Below, in pieces: positions 44,467-54,401 of a stretch of 64,000 nucleotides of DNA; position 1 is the first letter of the stretch; each line of letters begins with the position of its first letter. The translations under genes were made by a program, and so were the position numbers. The DNA comes from Sphingomonas sp. 8AM. Lineage in GTDB: Bacteria > Pseudomonadota > Alphaproteobacteria > Sphingomonadales > Sphingomonadaceae. The notes under the pieces were generated by a model. That model did not search any database, had not been told where the DNA came from, and worked only from the letters and a program-made list of their open reading frames with translations. The stretch covers positions 1,995,854 through 2,059,853 of the forward strand of contig NZ_LR733844.1 of assembly GCF_902506455.1 (NCBI RefSeq), written 5' to 3'.

Positions 44467-45188
44467 TCACGCTGCGCGGCGTCTGCAAACATTTCCCGGA
44501 CGGCACACGCGCGCTGGATGACGTGTCGCTCGATGTGCCGCGCGGGGCGATCTTCGGCGTGATCGGCCGATCGGGGGCGGGCAAGTCGACGCTGCTTCGG
44601 CTGCTCAACGGACTTGAGCAGCCCAGCGCGGGGACGGTGCAGGTCGACGGCGTCGACCTCGGCGCGCTCGATCGGCCCGGCCTGCGCGCGCTGCGCCGCC
44701 GCACCGGCATGATCTTCCAGTCGTTCGGCCTGCTCGCCAACCGCAGCGTTGCCGCCAACGTGGCGCTGCCGCTCGAACTGGCCGGCGTGGCGCGCGGCGA
44801 GCGCGACGCGCGGGTGTCGGCGCTGCTCGACCGGGTCGGGCTCGCGGACAAGGCGGCGAGCTATCCCGCGCAACTGTCGGGCGGTCAGCGGCAACGCGTC
44901 GGGATCGCCCGCGCCCTGGCGACCCGCCCCGACGTCCTGCTCTGCGACGAGCCGACGAGCGCGCTCGATCCCGAAACGACGCGCTCGGTGCTGACGTTGC
45001 TCGGCGAGCTGAACCGCGAACTCGGGCTGACGATCGTGCTCATCACCCATGAGATGTCGGTGGTCCGCGCGGTGTGCAGCCATGTCGCGGTGCTCGATCG
45101 CGGTCGCGTGATCGACAGCGGGCCGCTGGACGTCGTGCTGGACGGCGATCATGCCGCGACCCGTGCGCTGCTCGGGGAAGCGGCATGA
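44463..45188 (+). CDS. metN: ABC transporter ATPase, MetN-like
   Basis: A 241-residue ATPase with Walker A GRSGAGKST, Q-loop FQSF, signature LSGGQRQR, Walker B VLLCDEPTSALD and H-loop THE. It is the MetN type but lacks the C-terminal ACT/NIL regulatory domain, so transinhibition by methionine is not expected. It couples to the permease and lipoprotein that follow with start/stop overlaps. Methionine or a related sulfur compound is the probable cargo. Confidence 0.88.
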   Translation: MITLRGVCKHFPDGTRALDDVSLDVPRGAIFGVIGRSGAGKSTLLRLLNGLEQPSAGTVQVDGVDLGALDRPGLRALRRRTGMIFQSFGLLANRSVAANVALPLELAGVARGERDARVSALLDRVGLADKAASYPAQLSGGQRQRVGIARALATRPDVLLCDEPTSALDPETTRSVLTLLGELNRELGLTIVLITHEMSVVRAVCSHVAVLDRGRVIDSGPLDVVLDGDHAATRALLGEAA

Positions 45189-45850
45189 CCGGCTGGTTCG
45201 CCAACGTCATCTGGAGCGACATCGCCGTCGCGACCCGCGACACGCTGGTGATGCTCGCCGCATCGCTCGCGCTGACGATTCTCGCCGGCGTCCCGCTTGG
45301 CGTGTTGCTGTTCGTCAGCGCGCGCGGACAGATCGCCGAGGCGCGCTGGCTCAACCGTCTGCTGGGCATCGTCGTCAACGTGCTGCGCTCCGTCCCGTTC
45401 GTCATCCTGCTGATCGTGCTGATCCCGGTGACGCTGGCGGTGGTCGGCACATCTTTGGGGGTAGCGGGCGCGATCCTGCCGCTCGTCGTCGGCGCCGCCG
45501 CCTTCTACGCGCGGCTCGTCGAACAGGCGCTGCGCGACGTGCCGCGCGCGACCATCGAGGCGGCGCAGGCGATGGGGGCGAGCCGCCGCCAGATCGTCAC
45601 CCGCGCGCTGCTGCCGGAGGCGTTGCCGGGCCTCGTGTCGGGCGCCACCGTCACCGCGGTGGCGCTCGTTTCGTTCACCGCCATGGCCGGCGTCGTCGGC
45701 GCGGGCGGGCTGGGCGATCTGGCCATCCGCTACGGCTATCAACGCTTCCAGACCGACGTCATGCTGGTCACGGTCGTGCTGCTGGTCGTGCTCGTCCAAC
45801 TCCTCCAGCTCGGCGGCGACTGGCTCGCGCGCCGGCTGGATCATCGTTGA
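45185..45850 (+). CDS. metI: ABC transporter permease, MetI-like
   Basis: A 221-residue inner-membrane protein with five or six helices and the EAA coupling loop (EAAQAMGASRRQIVTRALLPEA). The N-terminal residues (MTGWFANVIWSDIAVATRDT) and LRSVPFVILLIVLIP are typical of MetI. It forms the channel of the MetNIQ-type importer. The start overlaps the metN stop by 4 bases. Confidence 0.88.
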   Translation: MTGWFANVIWSDIAVATRDTLVMLAASLALTILAGVPLGVLLFVSARGQIAEARWLNRLLGIVVNVLRSVPFVILLIVLIPVTLAVVGTSLGVAGAILPLVVGAAAFYARLVEQALRDVPRATIEAAQAMGASRRQIVTRALLPEALPGLVSGATVTAVALVSFTAMAGVVGAGGLGDLAIRYGYQRFQTDVMLVTVVLLVVLVQLLQLGGDWLARRLDHR

Positions 45851-45858
45851 GGATACCG

Positions 45859-46644
45859 ATGCTTTCCCGCCGCACGTTGCTCGCCGCCGCTCTGTTGCTC
45901 GCTGCCTGCGGCAGCAAAGGCGATCCGAACCGGCTGACCGTCGCCGCCACCGCGGTGCCGCACGCCGAGATCCTCGCGCAGGTCAAGCCGCTGCTGGCCA
46001 GGGAAGGCGTCGATCTCGAGGTGCGCGTCTTCAACGACTACGTCCAGCCGAACCTGCAGGTCGATCAGGGCCAGATCGACGTCAACTACTTCCAGACCAA
46101 GCCGTATCTCGATCAGTTCAACAGGGAGCGCGGCACGAAGCTGGTGCCGGTCGCGGGCGTCCACGTCGAACCGCTGGGTGCCTATTCGCGCCGCTGGAAG
46201 GCGATCAGGGACATCCCGGCCGGCGCCAGCGTCGCGATCCCCAACGAACCGAGCAACGGCGGCCGCGCGCTGCTGGTGTTGCAGAAGGCCGGGCTGATCC
46301 GCCTCAAGGATCCCGCCAATCCGCTCGCGACGATCGGCGACATCGCGGCGAACCCGCGCAACCTGCGTTTCCGCGAGCTGGAGGCGGCGACGCTGCCGCG
46401 CGTGCTCGGCGAGGTCGATCTCGCGCTCATCAACACCAATTATGCGCTGGACGCGAAGCTGGATCCGACCCGCGACGCGCTCGCGATCGAGGACAAGAAC
46501 TCGCCCTACGTCAATTTCGTCGTGGGCCGCCCCGGTGCCGCGGAGGACCCGCGCGTCCGCAAGCTGGTCGCGGCACTGCGCAGCCCGACGACCCGTGCGT
46601 TCATCGACCGGACTTACAAGGGTGCGGTGCTGCCGGCCTTCTAG
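45859..46644 (+). CDS. metQ: NlpA/MetQ-type substrate-binding lipoprotein
   Basis: A 261-residue protein with lipobox LLLAAC (C17) so it is anchored in the periplasm. The family segments are EILAQVKPLLAREGVDLEV, PNLQVDQGQIDVNYFQTKPY, VAIPNEPSNGGRALLVLQ and ALINTNYALDA. The binding pocket resembles methionine binders, but the operon context with a C-S monooxygenase leaves sulfones or sulfonates open. It ends the operon; a CTTGCCG/CGGCAAG stem follows at about 46679-46695. Confidence 0.9.
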   Translation: MLSRRTLLAAALLLAACGSKGDPNRLTVAATAVPHAEILAQVKPLLAREGVDLEVRVFNDYVQPNLQVDQGQIDVNYFQTKPYLDQFNRERGTKLVPVAGVHVEPLGAYSRRWKAIRDIPAGASVAIPNEPSNGGRALLVLQKAGLIRLKDPANPLATIGDIAANPRNLRFRELEAATLPRVLGEVDLALINTNYALDAKLDPTRDALAIEDKNSPYVNFVVGRPGAAEDPRVRKLVAALRSPTTRAFIDRTYKGAVLPAF

Positions 46645-46781
46645 CGTCGACGGTCCCGATCGTCCGCGTCGCTCGCCGCTTGCCGCACCGGCAAGACGCG
46701 GGGCGCAGACGTCCGCAGCGGCGTCGACAGCGCAAGCAAAATCCCGCCGCAGTCGCGCGGACACCCGCACAGATAGGTAAG

Positions 46782-46871
<90 letters not shown>

Positions 46872-47000
46872 GCGAGGGTCACCGGCGGCTTGTAAAAAGC
46901 ACCCGGCGGTGGGTCGAGGCGCGGCCCCTAGCGGCTTGCGATACGCGACGCAAGCGCATCTCGTGTTGTGCTGCACGAATTCTGCACTAGATACGCCTTC

Positions 47001-47381
47001 ATGACCCGCGATGCGCTGGCTGATACCCGCCTCCCTGCCGATCCGATCGCCCCGCCGATCGCCCACGCCCGTTTCTCGATCGGCGACGTGGTGCGCCACC
47101 GGATGCTCGATTTCCGCGGCGTGATCTTTGACGTCGATCCCGTCTTCGCCAATAGCGAGGAATGGTATCAGTCGATCCCCGAAACGCTGCGCCCCGCCAA
47201 GGACCAGCCCTTCTACCATCTGCTCGCCGAGAATCTCGAATCGAGCTACGTCGCCTATGTCAGCCAGCAGAACCTGGAGCATGACGACAGCGACGAACCC
47301 GTCGATCATCCCGCGATCGCCGGGCTGTTCGACCGGTTCGACGACGGGCGCTATGGATTGAAGCGGTTGCACCGGCATTAA
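47001..47381 (+). CDS. hspQ: Heat shock protein HspQ
   Basis: A 126-residue small protein. Motifs FSIGDVVRHRMLDFRGVIFD, DQPFYHLLAEN, YVAYVSQQNL and DHPAIAGLF are those of HspQ (YccV), which binds DnaA and acts as an enhancer of Lon proteolysis. The ATG at 47001 starts the conserved region after a short basic tail. It is a single gene before the ribosomal L21 unit. Confidence 0.95.
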   Translation: MTRDALADTRLPADPIAPPIAHARFSIGDVVRHRMLDFRGVIFDVDPVFANSEEWYQSIPETLRPAKDQPFYHLLAENLESSYVAYVSQQNLEHDDSDEPVDHPAIAGLFDRFDDGRYGLKRLHRH

Positions 47382-47407
47382 CCCTGCCGCCCGGGGCGGG
47401 GAATCGG

Positions 47408-47436
47408 TTGACATCCCGAAAGGGCTAACCTAACCG
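47408..47436 (+). promoter_or_regulatory. Candidate rplU-rpmA promoter
   Basis: Perfect TTGACA (47408-47413), 17-base spacer, TAACCG (47431-47436). The spacing is ideal but the -10 is weak. A GGGAA-GCAA-TTCCC stem lies in the leader before rplU. Confidence 0.5.
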
Positions 47437-47517
47437 CCACGCTTCAACCGTGCGGCTGTGTCCGTTGCGGTCCATGACATTTGGGAAGCAATTCCCGTTG
47501 AAGGAAACATCGTAGCC

Positions 47518-47814
47518 ATGTTCGCAGTCGTGCGCACGGGCGGCAAGCAGTACCGCGTCGCCGCCGGAGACAAGATCGTCGTCGAGAAGATCGAAGGCGA
47601 GGCCGGCGCGTCGGTGACGCTGGGTGACGTGCTGCTCGCTGGCGAGGGCGCGGAACTGAAGGACGTCGCGGGCCTGACGGTCGCCGCCGAAATCATCGCC
47701 CAGGCGAAGGGTGAGAAGGTGATCGTTTTCAAGAAGCGTCGCCGTCACAACTATCGTCGCCGCAATGGCCATCGCCAGAACCACACGATCCTGAAGATCG
47801 TCTCGGTCGGCTGA
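47518..47814 (+). CDS. rplU: 50S ribosomal protein L21
   Basis: A 98-residue protein with the L21 start ([14 protein letters not shown]) and the basic RNA-binding loop [25 protein letters not shown] precedes the ATG. It binds 23S rRNA and lies with rpmA as in almost all bacteria. Confidence 0.99.
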   Translation: MFAVVRTGGKQYRVAAGDKIVVEKIEGEAGASVTLGDVLLAGEGAELKDVAGLTVAAEIIAQAKGEKVIVFKKRRRHNYRRRNGHRQNHTILKIVSVG

Positions 47815-47842
47815 GCCCCAAAGCGCGAAAGGAACAGACACA

Positions 47843-48112
47843 ATGGCACATAAGAAAGCAGGCGGTTCGTCGCGTAACGGCCGTGATTCGGCCGGCCGTC
47901 GTCTCGGCGTGAAGAAGTTCGGCGGTCAGGAAGCGATCGCGGGCAACATCCTCGTGCGTCAGCGCGGGACCAAGTTCTATCCGGGCCGCAACGTCGGCAT
48001 CGGCAAGGACCATACCCTGTTCGCGCTCGTCGACGGTCGCGTGGTGTTCCACGACGGCAAGCTCGGCCGCAAATTCTGTTCGGTCGATATGATTGCGGCC
48101 GCGGCCGAATAA
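47843..48112 (+). CDS. rpmA: 50S ribosomal protein L27
   Basis: An 89-residue protein. The start [16 protein letters not shown] and [20 protein letters not shown] are the hallmarks of L27, whose flexible N-terminus reaches the peptidyl-transferase centre. Spaced 28 bases after rplU with AAAGGAA. A strong terminator follows. Confidence 0.99.
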   Translation: MAHKKAGGSSRNGRDSAGRRLGVKKFGGQEAIAGNILVRQRGTKFYPGRNVGIGKDHTLFALVDGRVVFHDGKLGRKFCSVDMIAAAAE

Positions 48113-48180
48113 CACCGGGTGACCATACGGGTTGCCCACCAGGGCGACCCGGGGTTCCACGACGGAACCCAGCCAGACAA

Positions 48181-48211
48181 GGGAGACGGGTCCGCCCCGG
48201 CTCCCTTTTTT
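48181..48211 (+). terminator. Intrinsic terminator after rpmA
   Basis: Stem GGGAG-a-CGGG / CCCG-g-CTCCC with loop tccgc and six or more T. Confidence 0.9.
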
Positions 48212-48295
48212 CTTGCTGCTCCCTCCGCTTACCGTTCCCGTGTCGCGCGCGCGTCATCGTCGCGTGCCACGGGCCCGTCGCAGGAGATGGAGCAC

Positions 48296-48847
48296 ATGTT
48301 CGCGTTGACGCCCCGTTTGACGTTACGGCCCGGCTGGTTCGAGGACGCGCCCGCGCTTGCGCAGGCGATCGGCCACGAAACGGTCGTGAACCGCCTCGCC
48401 CGCGCCCCTTGGCCCTACACGCCGGAGGATGCGGAGACGTTCCTGTCGCTGCCGCGCGGCGCGACCGAGCCGCGCTTCGTCATCGTCGAGCGTAGCGGCG
48501 ATCACCGGCTGATCGGCGGCATCGGCCTGCACCGCGCCGACAATGGCGACCACGAACTCGGCTATTGGCTGACGCCCGACGCCTGGGGCCGCGGCTATGC
48601 GACCGAGGCCGGACGCGCGGTGATCGACATCGCGCGCCACGCGCTCCCGCTGACCCGCCTCACCGCTTACCACCACGCCGATAACGCGGCCTCGGGAGCG
48701 GTGCTGCGCAAGCTCGGCTTCGTCGAGACCTGCCGCTCGCAGCGCTGGTCGCTGGCGCGTGGCGGGATGGTCGAGTCGGTCGATTTCGCGCTCGACCTCG
48801 ATGCGGAAGCGGCCCGTACCGATGCCGCGATGCCGATCGCGGCGTAA
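48296..48847 (+). CDS. GNAT-family N-acetyltransferase, RimJ-like
   Basis: A 183-residue acetyltransferase. Segments TLRPGWFEDAPALA, RFVIVERSGDHRLIGGIGLH, LGYWLTPDAWGRGYATEAGR and NAASGAVLRKLGF form the acetyl-CoA site (motif A, R/Q-x-x-G-x-A type). ATG 48296 is preferred over 48287 as AGGAG is 9 bases before it. It resembles RimJ/RimL proteins that acetylate protein N-termini or small amines; the substrate is unknown. Confidence 0.85.
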   Translation: MFALTPRLTLRPGWFEDAPALAQAIGHETVVNRLARAPWPYTPEDAETFLSLPRGATEPRFVIVERSGDHRLIGGIGLHRADNGDHELGYWLTPDAWGRGYATEAGRAVIDIARHALPLTRLTAYHHADNAASGAVLRKLGFVETCRSQRWSLARGGMVESVDFALDLDAEAARTDAAMPIAA

Positions 48848-48970
48848 ACCTTGCTCGGTCATGCCGCGCGAAGCTCGGGCCGCACGCTGTCGTCGGTCGC
48901 GGCCGGGATCACCACGCGCATTTCAAAGCGGTTCGACGTCGTGTCGGGACGAAACGAAGGAAGTCGATCG

Positions 48971-49372
48971 ATGAGCGAAACGGTCATTGCCTGCGAACCC
49001 GGCCTGCGTTTCCGGGCGACGCATGCCGATTCCGGTACGGTCCTCGTCATGGATGGCCCCAAGGAGCTTGGCGGTTCGGGTGAGAGCTTCTCGCCGAGCG
49101 ACTTGCTGTCGCTATCGCTGGGCGGCTGCATCCTCGGCACCATGGCGGTCGCCGCACGGTCGATGGACATCGACATCGAACGGCCCACCGCCGCGGTATG
49201 CAAGGAGATGGGCGGTACCCCGCGCCGGATCACGCACCTGTCGGTGGTCATCCGCGTTCCCGGCAAATTCGACGAGCGCCAACGGCGCAAGCTCGAGGCC
49301 GCGGCTCACGCCTGCCCGGTGCACAGCGCCCTCGGCATCGACGCGCCGATCGGTTTCGACTGGGTCGGATAG
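48971..49372 (+). CDS. OsmC-family protein
   Basis: A 133-residue OsmC/Ohr fold protein. SPSDLLSLSLGGCILGTMAVAA holds the first cysteine, and AAAHACPVHSAL the second (CPVH), the redox-active pair that reduces organic hydroperoxides. The ATG has GGAAG 9 bases upstream. The repeat element follows after 31 bases, so it is a single-gene unit. Confidence 0.9.
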   Translation: MSETVIACEPGLRFRATHADSGTVLVMDGPKELGGSGESFSPSDLLSLSLGGCILGTMAVAARSMDIDIERPTAAVCKEMGGTPRRITHLSVVIRVPGKFDERQRRKLEAAAHACPVHSALGIDAPIGFDWVG

Positions 49373-49403
49373 CTCATGACGACGCAGGGTCGAATAAACC
49401 GGT

Positions 49404-49480
49404 CGTCATTGCGAGCGTAGCAAAGCAATCCAGGGCGCCCTGATCCGGCTCTGGATTGGTTCGCTACGCTCGCAATGACG
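49404..49480. repeat. Interspersed palindromic repeat, copy 6
   Basis: A 77-bp element with intact CGTCATTGCGAGCGTAGC and GCTACGCTCGCAATGACG arms. Confidence 0.9.
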
Positions 49481-49878
49481 GATCAACGTTACGTCATCAC
49501 CTTCTGGGCGCGTCGCCGGCAACATACGAGCGGTATCGGCAGAGCTTCAAACGTCACGGCGAGCATCCATACGCCAACATCGACGAGGCTTGTCGGCGCG
49601 TAATGGACGCCCTTCCCGCCGCCTGCTCCACCTTCGCTGATGGCGCGTATCGGCAACAGTCCAGGCGCCGCCTGCTGACCCACGGCGCGCGACGCCGCTC
49701 CGCAAGAAGCTGACAGCCGAGATTACAATCACTTACCGGGCACCGCTATCCTACACGACGGCCGCAGCCTTATACGGTCAGCATGGCCTCGCCCGAACCC
49801 GCCGCGTCCCCGCCGCCGCTGTCTTTGACACATTCTCCGACGATGAGCGCAAACATCGTCAACTTCCACCCGGCTGGC
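49481..49878. other. Gene-less region after the repeat
   Basis: A 398-base stretch between the repeat and the hydrolase stop. No open frame shows family motifs; the sequence is less GC-rich and may hold remnants of an older gene. Nothing functional was recognised. Confidence 0.4.
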
Positions 49879-50745
49879 TCAGGCGGCGACCTTCGGCAGC
49901 ACCGCCGCCTCATAGTCGCTCTCCGCCAGCGCGATCAGCTTGCGGTCGTCATGCTTCCACGGATGGAAGCCGGGCAGGAAATACGCCAGCCACACCCCCG
50001 CGACCTTCCGCGCCATCCCCGGATAGCCGAACGCATACCACGCCATCCGCGCCCACACCTTTGGCCCGGTCAACCCGTCCTGCCGAAGCAGCTCGGCCAT
50101 CCCGCGCGCGCGGCCGTGAACGAACCGCCACGTCGTGATCAGCATCACCAACGCCTTGATCCGCCAGCGCGTGAAGCGCGGCCAGTCGCGCGTCGCGTGC
50201 AGCCAGGTGTCGTACGCGACGCCCTTGTGCTCGATCTCCTCGGCGGCATGCCACAGCCACAAGGCGCGCGCCTGTTCGTCCCCGCCCGCCAGATGCCGCG
50301 GGTTGGCGATCAATTCGTGCGCCAGCATCGCGGTGAAATGTTCGAGCGCGGTGGTTGCCGCAAGGCTGCCGATCGGTGGCCGCCCCTTGGTCAGCGCCAG
50401 CGCGGCATCGACGTCGCGATCGAGCAAGGTCGTGTCATAGCCCTGATCGGCGACGTGACGATTGAACGCGACATGCTCGCGGGTATGCAGCACCTCCTGC
50501 TTGATGAAGGCGTTGATCTCGCGCTCCAGCCGTGGTGGCGTGCCGTCGCGAAACTTGCGCACGCTGTCGACGAAGAACCCCTCGCCCTTCGGAAACGTGA
50601 CCGACAGCGCGTTGTAGAAGGCGGTCGCACAGGGGTCATCGTTCAGCCACCAGCGGCGAATCGTCGCGCCACGCCCGAATCGGCGGTCGCGCGGGGTGAT
50701 GGTCAGGTCGGCGGGGGTGGTTGCTTTCGCCACGGAAATCTCCAC
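49879..50745 (-). CDS. Metal-dependent hydrolase, PF10118 type
   Basis: A 288-residue protein with metal-site helices EINAFIKQEVLHTREHVAFN, TTALEHFTAMLAHEL and WLWHAAEEIEHKGVAYDTW: E/H residues arranged as in diiron four-helix proteins. A hydrophobic patch near residues 210-230 (RIKALVMLITTWRF) may touch the membrane. PF10118 proteins are uncharacterised hydrolase-like enzymes. It is divergent from a TetR gene, with a 22-bp palindrome between them, so it is the probable target of that repressor. Confidence 0.85.
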   Translation of the reverse strand: MEISVAKATTPADLTITPRDRRFGRGATIRRWWLNDDPCATAFYNALSVTFPKGEGFFVDSVRKFRDGTPPRLEREINAFIKQEVLHTREHVAFNRHVADQGYDTTLLDRDVDAALALTKGRPPIGSLAATTALEHFTAMLAHELIANPRHLAGGDEQARALWLWHAAEEIEHKGVAYDTWLHATRDWPRFTRWRIKALVMLITTWRFVHGRARGMAELLRQDGLTGPKVWARMAWYAFGYPGMARKVAGVWLAYFLPGFHPWKHDDRKLIALAESDYEAAVLPKVAA

Positions 50746-50767
50746 TAAAGAACGGAAATGCTCCGCC

Positions 50768-50789
50768 TTACTTACACTGGTGTCAGTTA
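50768..50789. promoter_or_regulatory. TetR-type operator between hydrolase and TetR genes
   Basis: A 22-bp palindrome, 18 of 22 positions symmetric, with core ACACTGGTGT and outer TTACT / AGTTA. It ends 1 base before the TetR start codon and lies 23 bases from the hydrolase start codon. Confidence 0.65.
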
Positions 50790-50790
50790 G

Positions 50791-51390
50791 TTGTCCCTTG
50801 CTCCGATTGCAACCCCACGCCGGCGGCTGAGCCCCGAGGCGTCGCGTGACGCGGCGCTGGAGGCGGCACGCGTGCTACTGGTCGAGCAGGGACCGCAGGC
50901 GGTGACGCTGAAGGCAGTGGCGGGGCGGATCGGGCGGACGCACGCTAATCTGCTCCATCATTTCGGCTCGGCCGACGGGCTGCAATCGGCGCTGATCCAG
51001 CGCATGACCGGGTTGGTGGTGGCCCCGATCCGCGATGCCGCCCGCCGCTCGCGCGAACGCAAGGACCCGGCCGAGCTGGTCGACGTCGTCTTCGACGCTT
51101 TCGGTGCGAATGGTGCAGGCGCACTGGCGACGTGGATGATTCTCAACGGCAATCAGGATGCGCTCGACCCGATCCTCACCGCGGTCCACGATCTGGTCGA
51201 AGACCTGTCACACGAGGAGCAACGCCCCGACGCGCCGATCAAGGACGAGACGTTGCAACTGGTGCTCGCGGCCTTGGGCGACGCGTTGCTCGGCGGTCCG
51301 ATGGCGCGCGCGCTGGGACTGCCGAGGGACCGGGCGCGCGCGATCGCGCGGCAGATGCTGCTGCGCGACCGGGGCGTAGTGGAGGCGTAG
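50791..51390 (+). CDS. TetR-family transcriptional regulator
   Basis: A 199-residue repressor. The DNA-binding domain is residues 18-65 (AARVLLVEQGPQAVTLKAVA followed by GRIGRTHANLLHHFGSADGL). The start is a TTG at 50791, since no ATG or GTG gives a complete domain; the mRNA would be nearly leaderless. The palindrome just before it suggests that it represses itself and the divergent hydrolase gene. Confidence 0.85.
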   Translation: MSLAPIATPRRRLSPEASRDAALEAARVLLVEQGPQAVTLKAVAGRIGRTHANLLHHFGSADGLQSALIQRMTGLVVAPIRDAARRSRERKDPAELVDVVFDAFGANGAGALATWMILNGNQDALDPILTAVHDLVEDLSHEEQRPDAPIKDETLQLVLAALGDALLGGPMARALGLPRDRARAIARQMLLRDRGVVEA

Positions 51391-51406
51391 CGGTCTTCGT
51401 GGCTTC

Positions 51407-51495
51407 ATCATCCCCGCGCAGGGGAAATCCAGACGCGCAGGTCATCACAGGGGCAGCAACGTCGGAGGTTCTGGATTCCCCCTGCGCGGGAATGA
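51407..51495. repeat. Second-class inverted repeat
   Basis: Arms of 26 bp (51407-51432 and 51470-51495) match at 24 positions; each holds a CCCGCGCAGGGG-like core. It differs from the CATTGCGAGCG family. The gap 51391-51615 has no gene. Confidence 0.8.
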
Positions 51496-51597
51496 CGATA
51501 GTTCGACAGAAAACCTGCCGCCGCAAAGCCGCCTCGGCGGTCGCGGGATGAGCCCGCGCCGGCCGGGCGCGCTCCGATATCGCTTTAACCGCGCTAA

Positions 51598-52662
<1,065 letters not shown>

Positions 52663-52702
52663 AACCGGAGCCAACATCATCGCGGACGACTATGTTGGCG
52701 CC

Positions 52703-53266
52703 ATGGTCACGCAGATCGCCCCGGACTATCCGACGCTGACCGCCGCCGAGTTTCTCGAATTCGATTTCGGCGACCTGAAGGCGGAACTGGATAACGGAAT
52801 CATCCGCGTGATGGCGGGTGGATCGGCACGGCACGCCGAGGTGGCCGGTAACATCCAGGCGCTCCTGCGGACGGCGCTGCGGGGCAGCGGGTGCAAGCCC
52901 TACATGTCGGACATGGCGACCCGCACGCACGACCTGTCGGTCCGCTACCCCGACGTGTCGGTGTTCTGCGGCAAGAACGACCCGCTGCACGATGCCGCCA
53001 AGTCGTTCGACGATCCGCGCGTCCTGTTCGAGGTGCTGTCCGCCACCACCGCCCGCACCGACCTGCGCACCAAGCTGGAAGAGTACAAGGCGCTCGACAG
53101 CGTCGATACGATCGTCTTTGTCGACATCGCCAGCGAGCGGCTGCGCGTGATCCAGCGCACCGGCCCGCACGGCTGGAGCGATGTCGCGCATGACGAACCG
53201 TTCGACGTGCCGCTGCCGGCGCTTTCGCTCACCCTGCCCCATGACGAGATGTTCGCGCGAGATTGA
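52703..53266 (+). CDS. Uma2-family (PD-(D/E)XK) putative nuclease
   Basis: A 187-residue DUF820/Uma2 protein. The catalytic core reads RYPDVSVFCGK, then VLFEVLSATTARTDLRTKLEEY, with D and E before a K, fitting the restriction-endonuclease fold. These proteins are numerous in cyanobacteria and sphingomonads; function unknown. The ATG at 52703 lies 40 bases after the obgE stop. No toxin-antitoxin partner is near. Confidence 0.85.
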   Translation: MVTQIAPDYPTLTAAEFLEFDFGDLKAELDNGIIRVMAGGSARHAEVAGNIQALLRTALRGSGCKPYMSDMATRTHDLSVRYPDVSVFCGKNDPLHDAAKSFDDPRVLFEVLSATTARTDLRTKLEEYKALDSVDTIVFVDIASERLRVIQRTGPHGWSDVAHDEPFDVPLPALSLTLPHDEMFARD

Positions 53267-53297
53267 GCGCCGCGGCGTCCCGCGCTAACGCCGCGTC

Positions 53298-54401
53298 ATG
53301 TCGCTCTTCCCTCCCGCCGCCTGCCCGCGCCTGATCGTCAAGATCGGGTCGGCGCTGCTCGTCGATACCGACGGCGGCGTGCGGCGTACGTGGCTGGAGG
53401 GGATCGCGCGCGACATCGCCGAACGCACCGCCGCCGGGCAGCAGGTCGCGGTCGTTTCGTCGGGCGCGATCGCGCTCGGTGCCCGGCGGCTCGGGCTCGC
53501 CAGGGGTGGACGGGCCAGCCTTGAGGATGCGCAGGCCGCCGCTGCCACCGGGCAGATCGCGCTCGCCGGCGTATGGGCCGACGTGCTCGCCGCGCAGGGG
53601 CTGACCGCCGCGCAGATACTGGTCACGCTCGGCGATCTCGAGGAGCGCCGCCGCTACCTCAACGCCGCTGCGACGCTCGGGCGGCTGCTCCAGCTCGGCA
53701 CGGTCCCGGTCATCAACGAGAACGACTCGGTCGCCACCGAGGAGATCCGCTTCGGCGACAACGACCGGCTCGCGGCACGGATCGCGCAGGCGGCCGGCGC
53801 ACAGGGGGTGGTGCTGCTCTCGGACATCGACGGACTTTACGACCGCAACCCCGCGCAACCCGGCGCGCAGCACATCCCGCGTGTCGAGCGGATCGACGCC
53901 AGCATCGAGGCGATGGCCGATCGCGGCTCCGCCTCGGGCATGGGATCGGGGGGCATGGTCTCGAAGATTGCCGCCGCGCGGATCGCCAATGCCGCCGGCG
54001 CCGCGCTCGCGATCGCTTCGGGCCACGCCCTGCATCCGCTGTCGACTGCCGCGCGCCACACCTTGTTCGTCGCCGAGCGGACCGCCCCGGCGCGCAAGGC
54101 GTGGCTCGCGGGTGGGCTGACGGCGGCGGGGACGATCCATGTCGATGCCGGCGCGGCACGCGCGCTGACCGAGGGCGGCAGCCTGCTCGCCGCCGGGGCC
54201 ACGCGCGTCGAAGGCACGTTCGCACGTGGCGATCTGGTCGCGATCGCCGGCCCTGCTGGCCCGATCGCGCGCGGCCTGTCCGAATATGATGCCGCCGAGG
54301 CCGCACGGTTGCTCGGGCGACGCAGCGACGAACATGCCGCACTGCTCGGCTATGCGCCGCGCGCCGCGCTCGTCCACCGCAATCATATGGCCTTGCTGTG
54401 A
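53298..54401 (+). CDS. proB: Glutamate 5-kinase
   Basis: A 367-residue enzyme catalysing the first step of proline synthesis. Amino-acid kinase motifs: IVKIGSALL (start), VVSSGAIALGARRL, PVINENDSVATEE and FGDNDRLAARIA; the C-terminal 80 residues are a PUA domain (AGTIHVDAGAARAL). Proline feedback residues cannot be judged. ProA is not next to it. Its TGA overlaps the next GTG. Confidence 0.96.
   Translation: MSLFPPAACPRLIVKIGSALLVDTDGGVRRTWLEGIARDIAERTAAGQQVAVVSSGAIALGARRLGLARGGRASLEDAQAAAATGQIALAGVWADVLAAQGLTAAQILVTLGDLEERRRYLNAAATLGRLLQLGTVPVINENDSVATEEIRFGDNDRLAARIAQAAGAQGVVLLSDIDGLYDRNPAQPGAQHIPRVERIDASIEAMADRGSASGMGSGGMVSKIAAARIANAAGAALAIASGHALHPLSTAARHTLFVAERTAPARKAWLAGGLTAAGTIHVDAGAARALTEGGSLLAAGATRVEGTFARGDLVAIAGPAGPIARGLSEYDAAEAARLLGRRSDEHAALLGYAPRAALVHRNHMALL

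Noticed and set aside
49481..49878. Small open frame (85 codons) starting inside the repeat at 49456
   Set aside because: Begins in the palindromic repeat and has no similarity or ribosome binding site.
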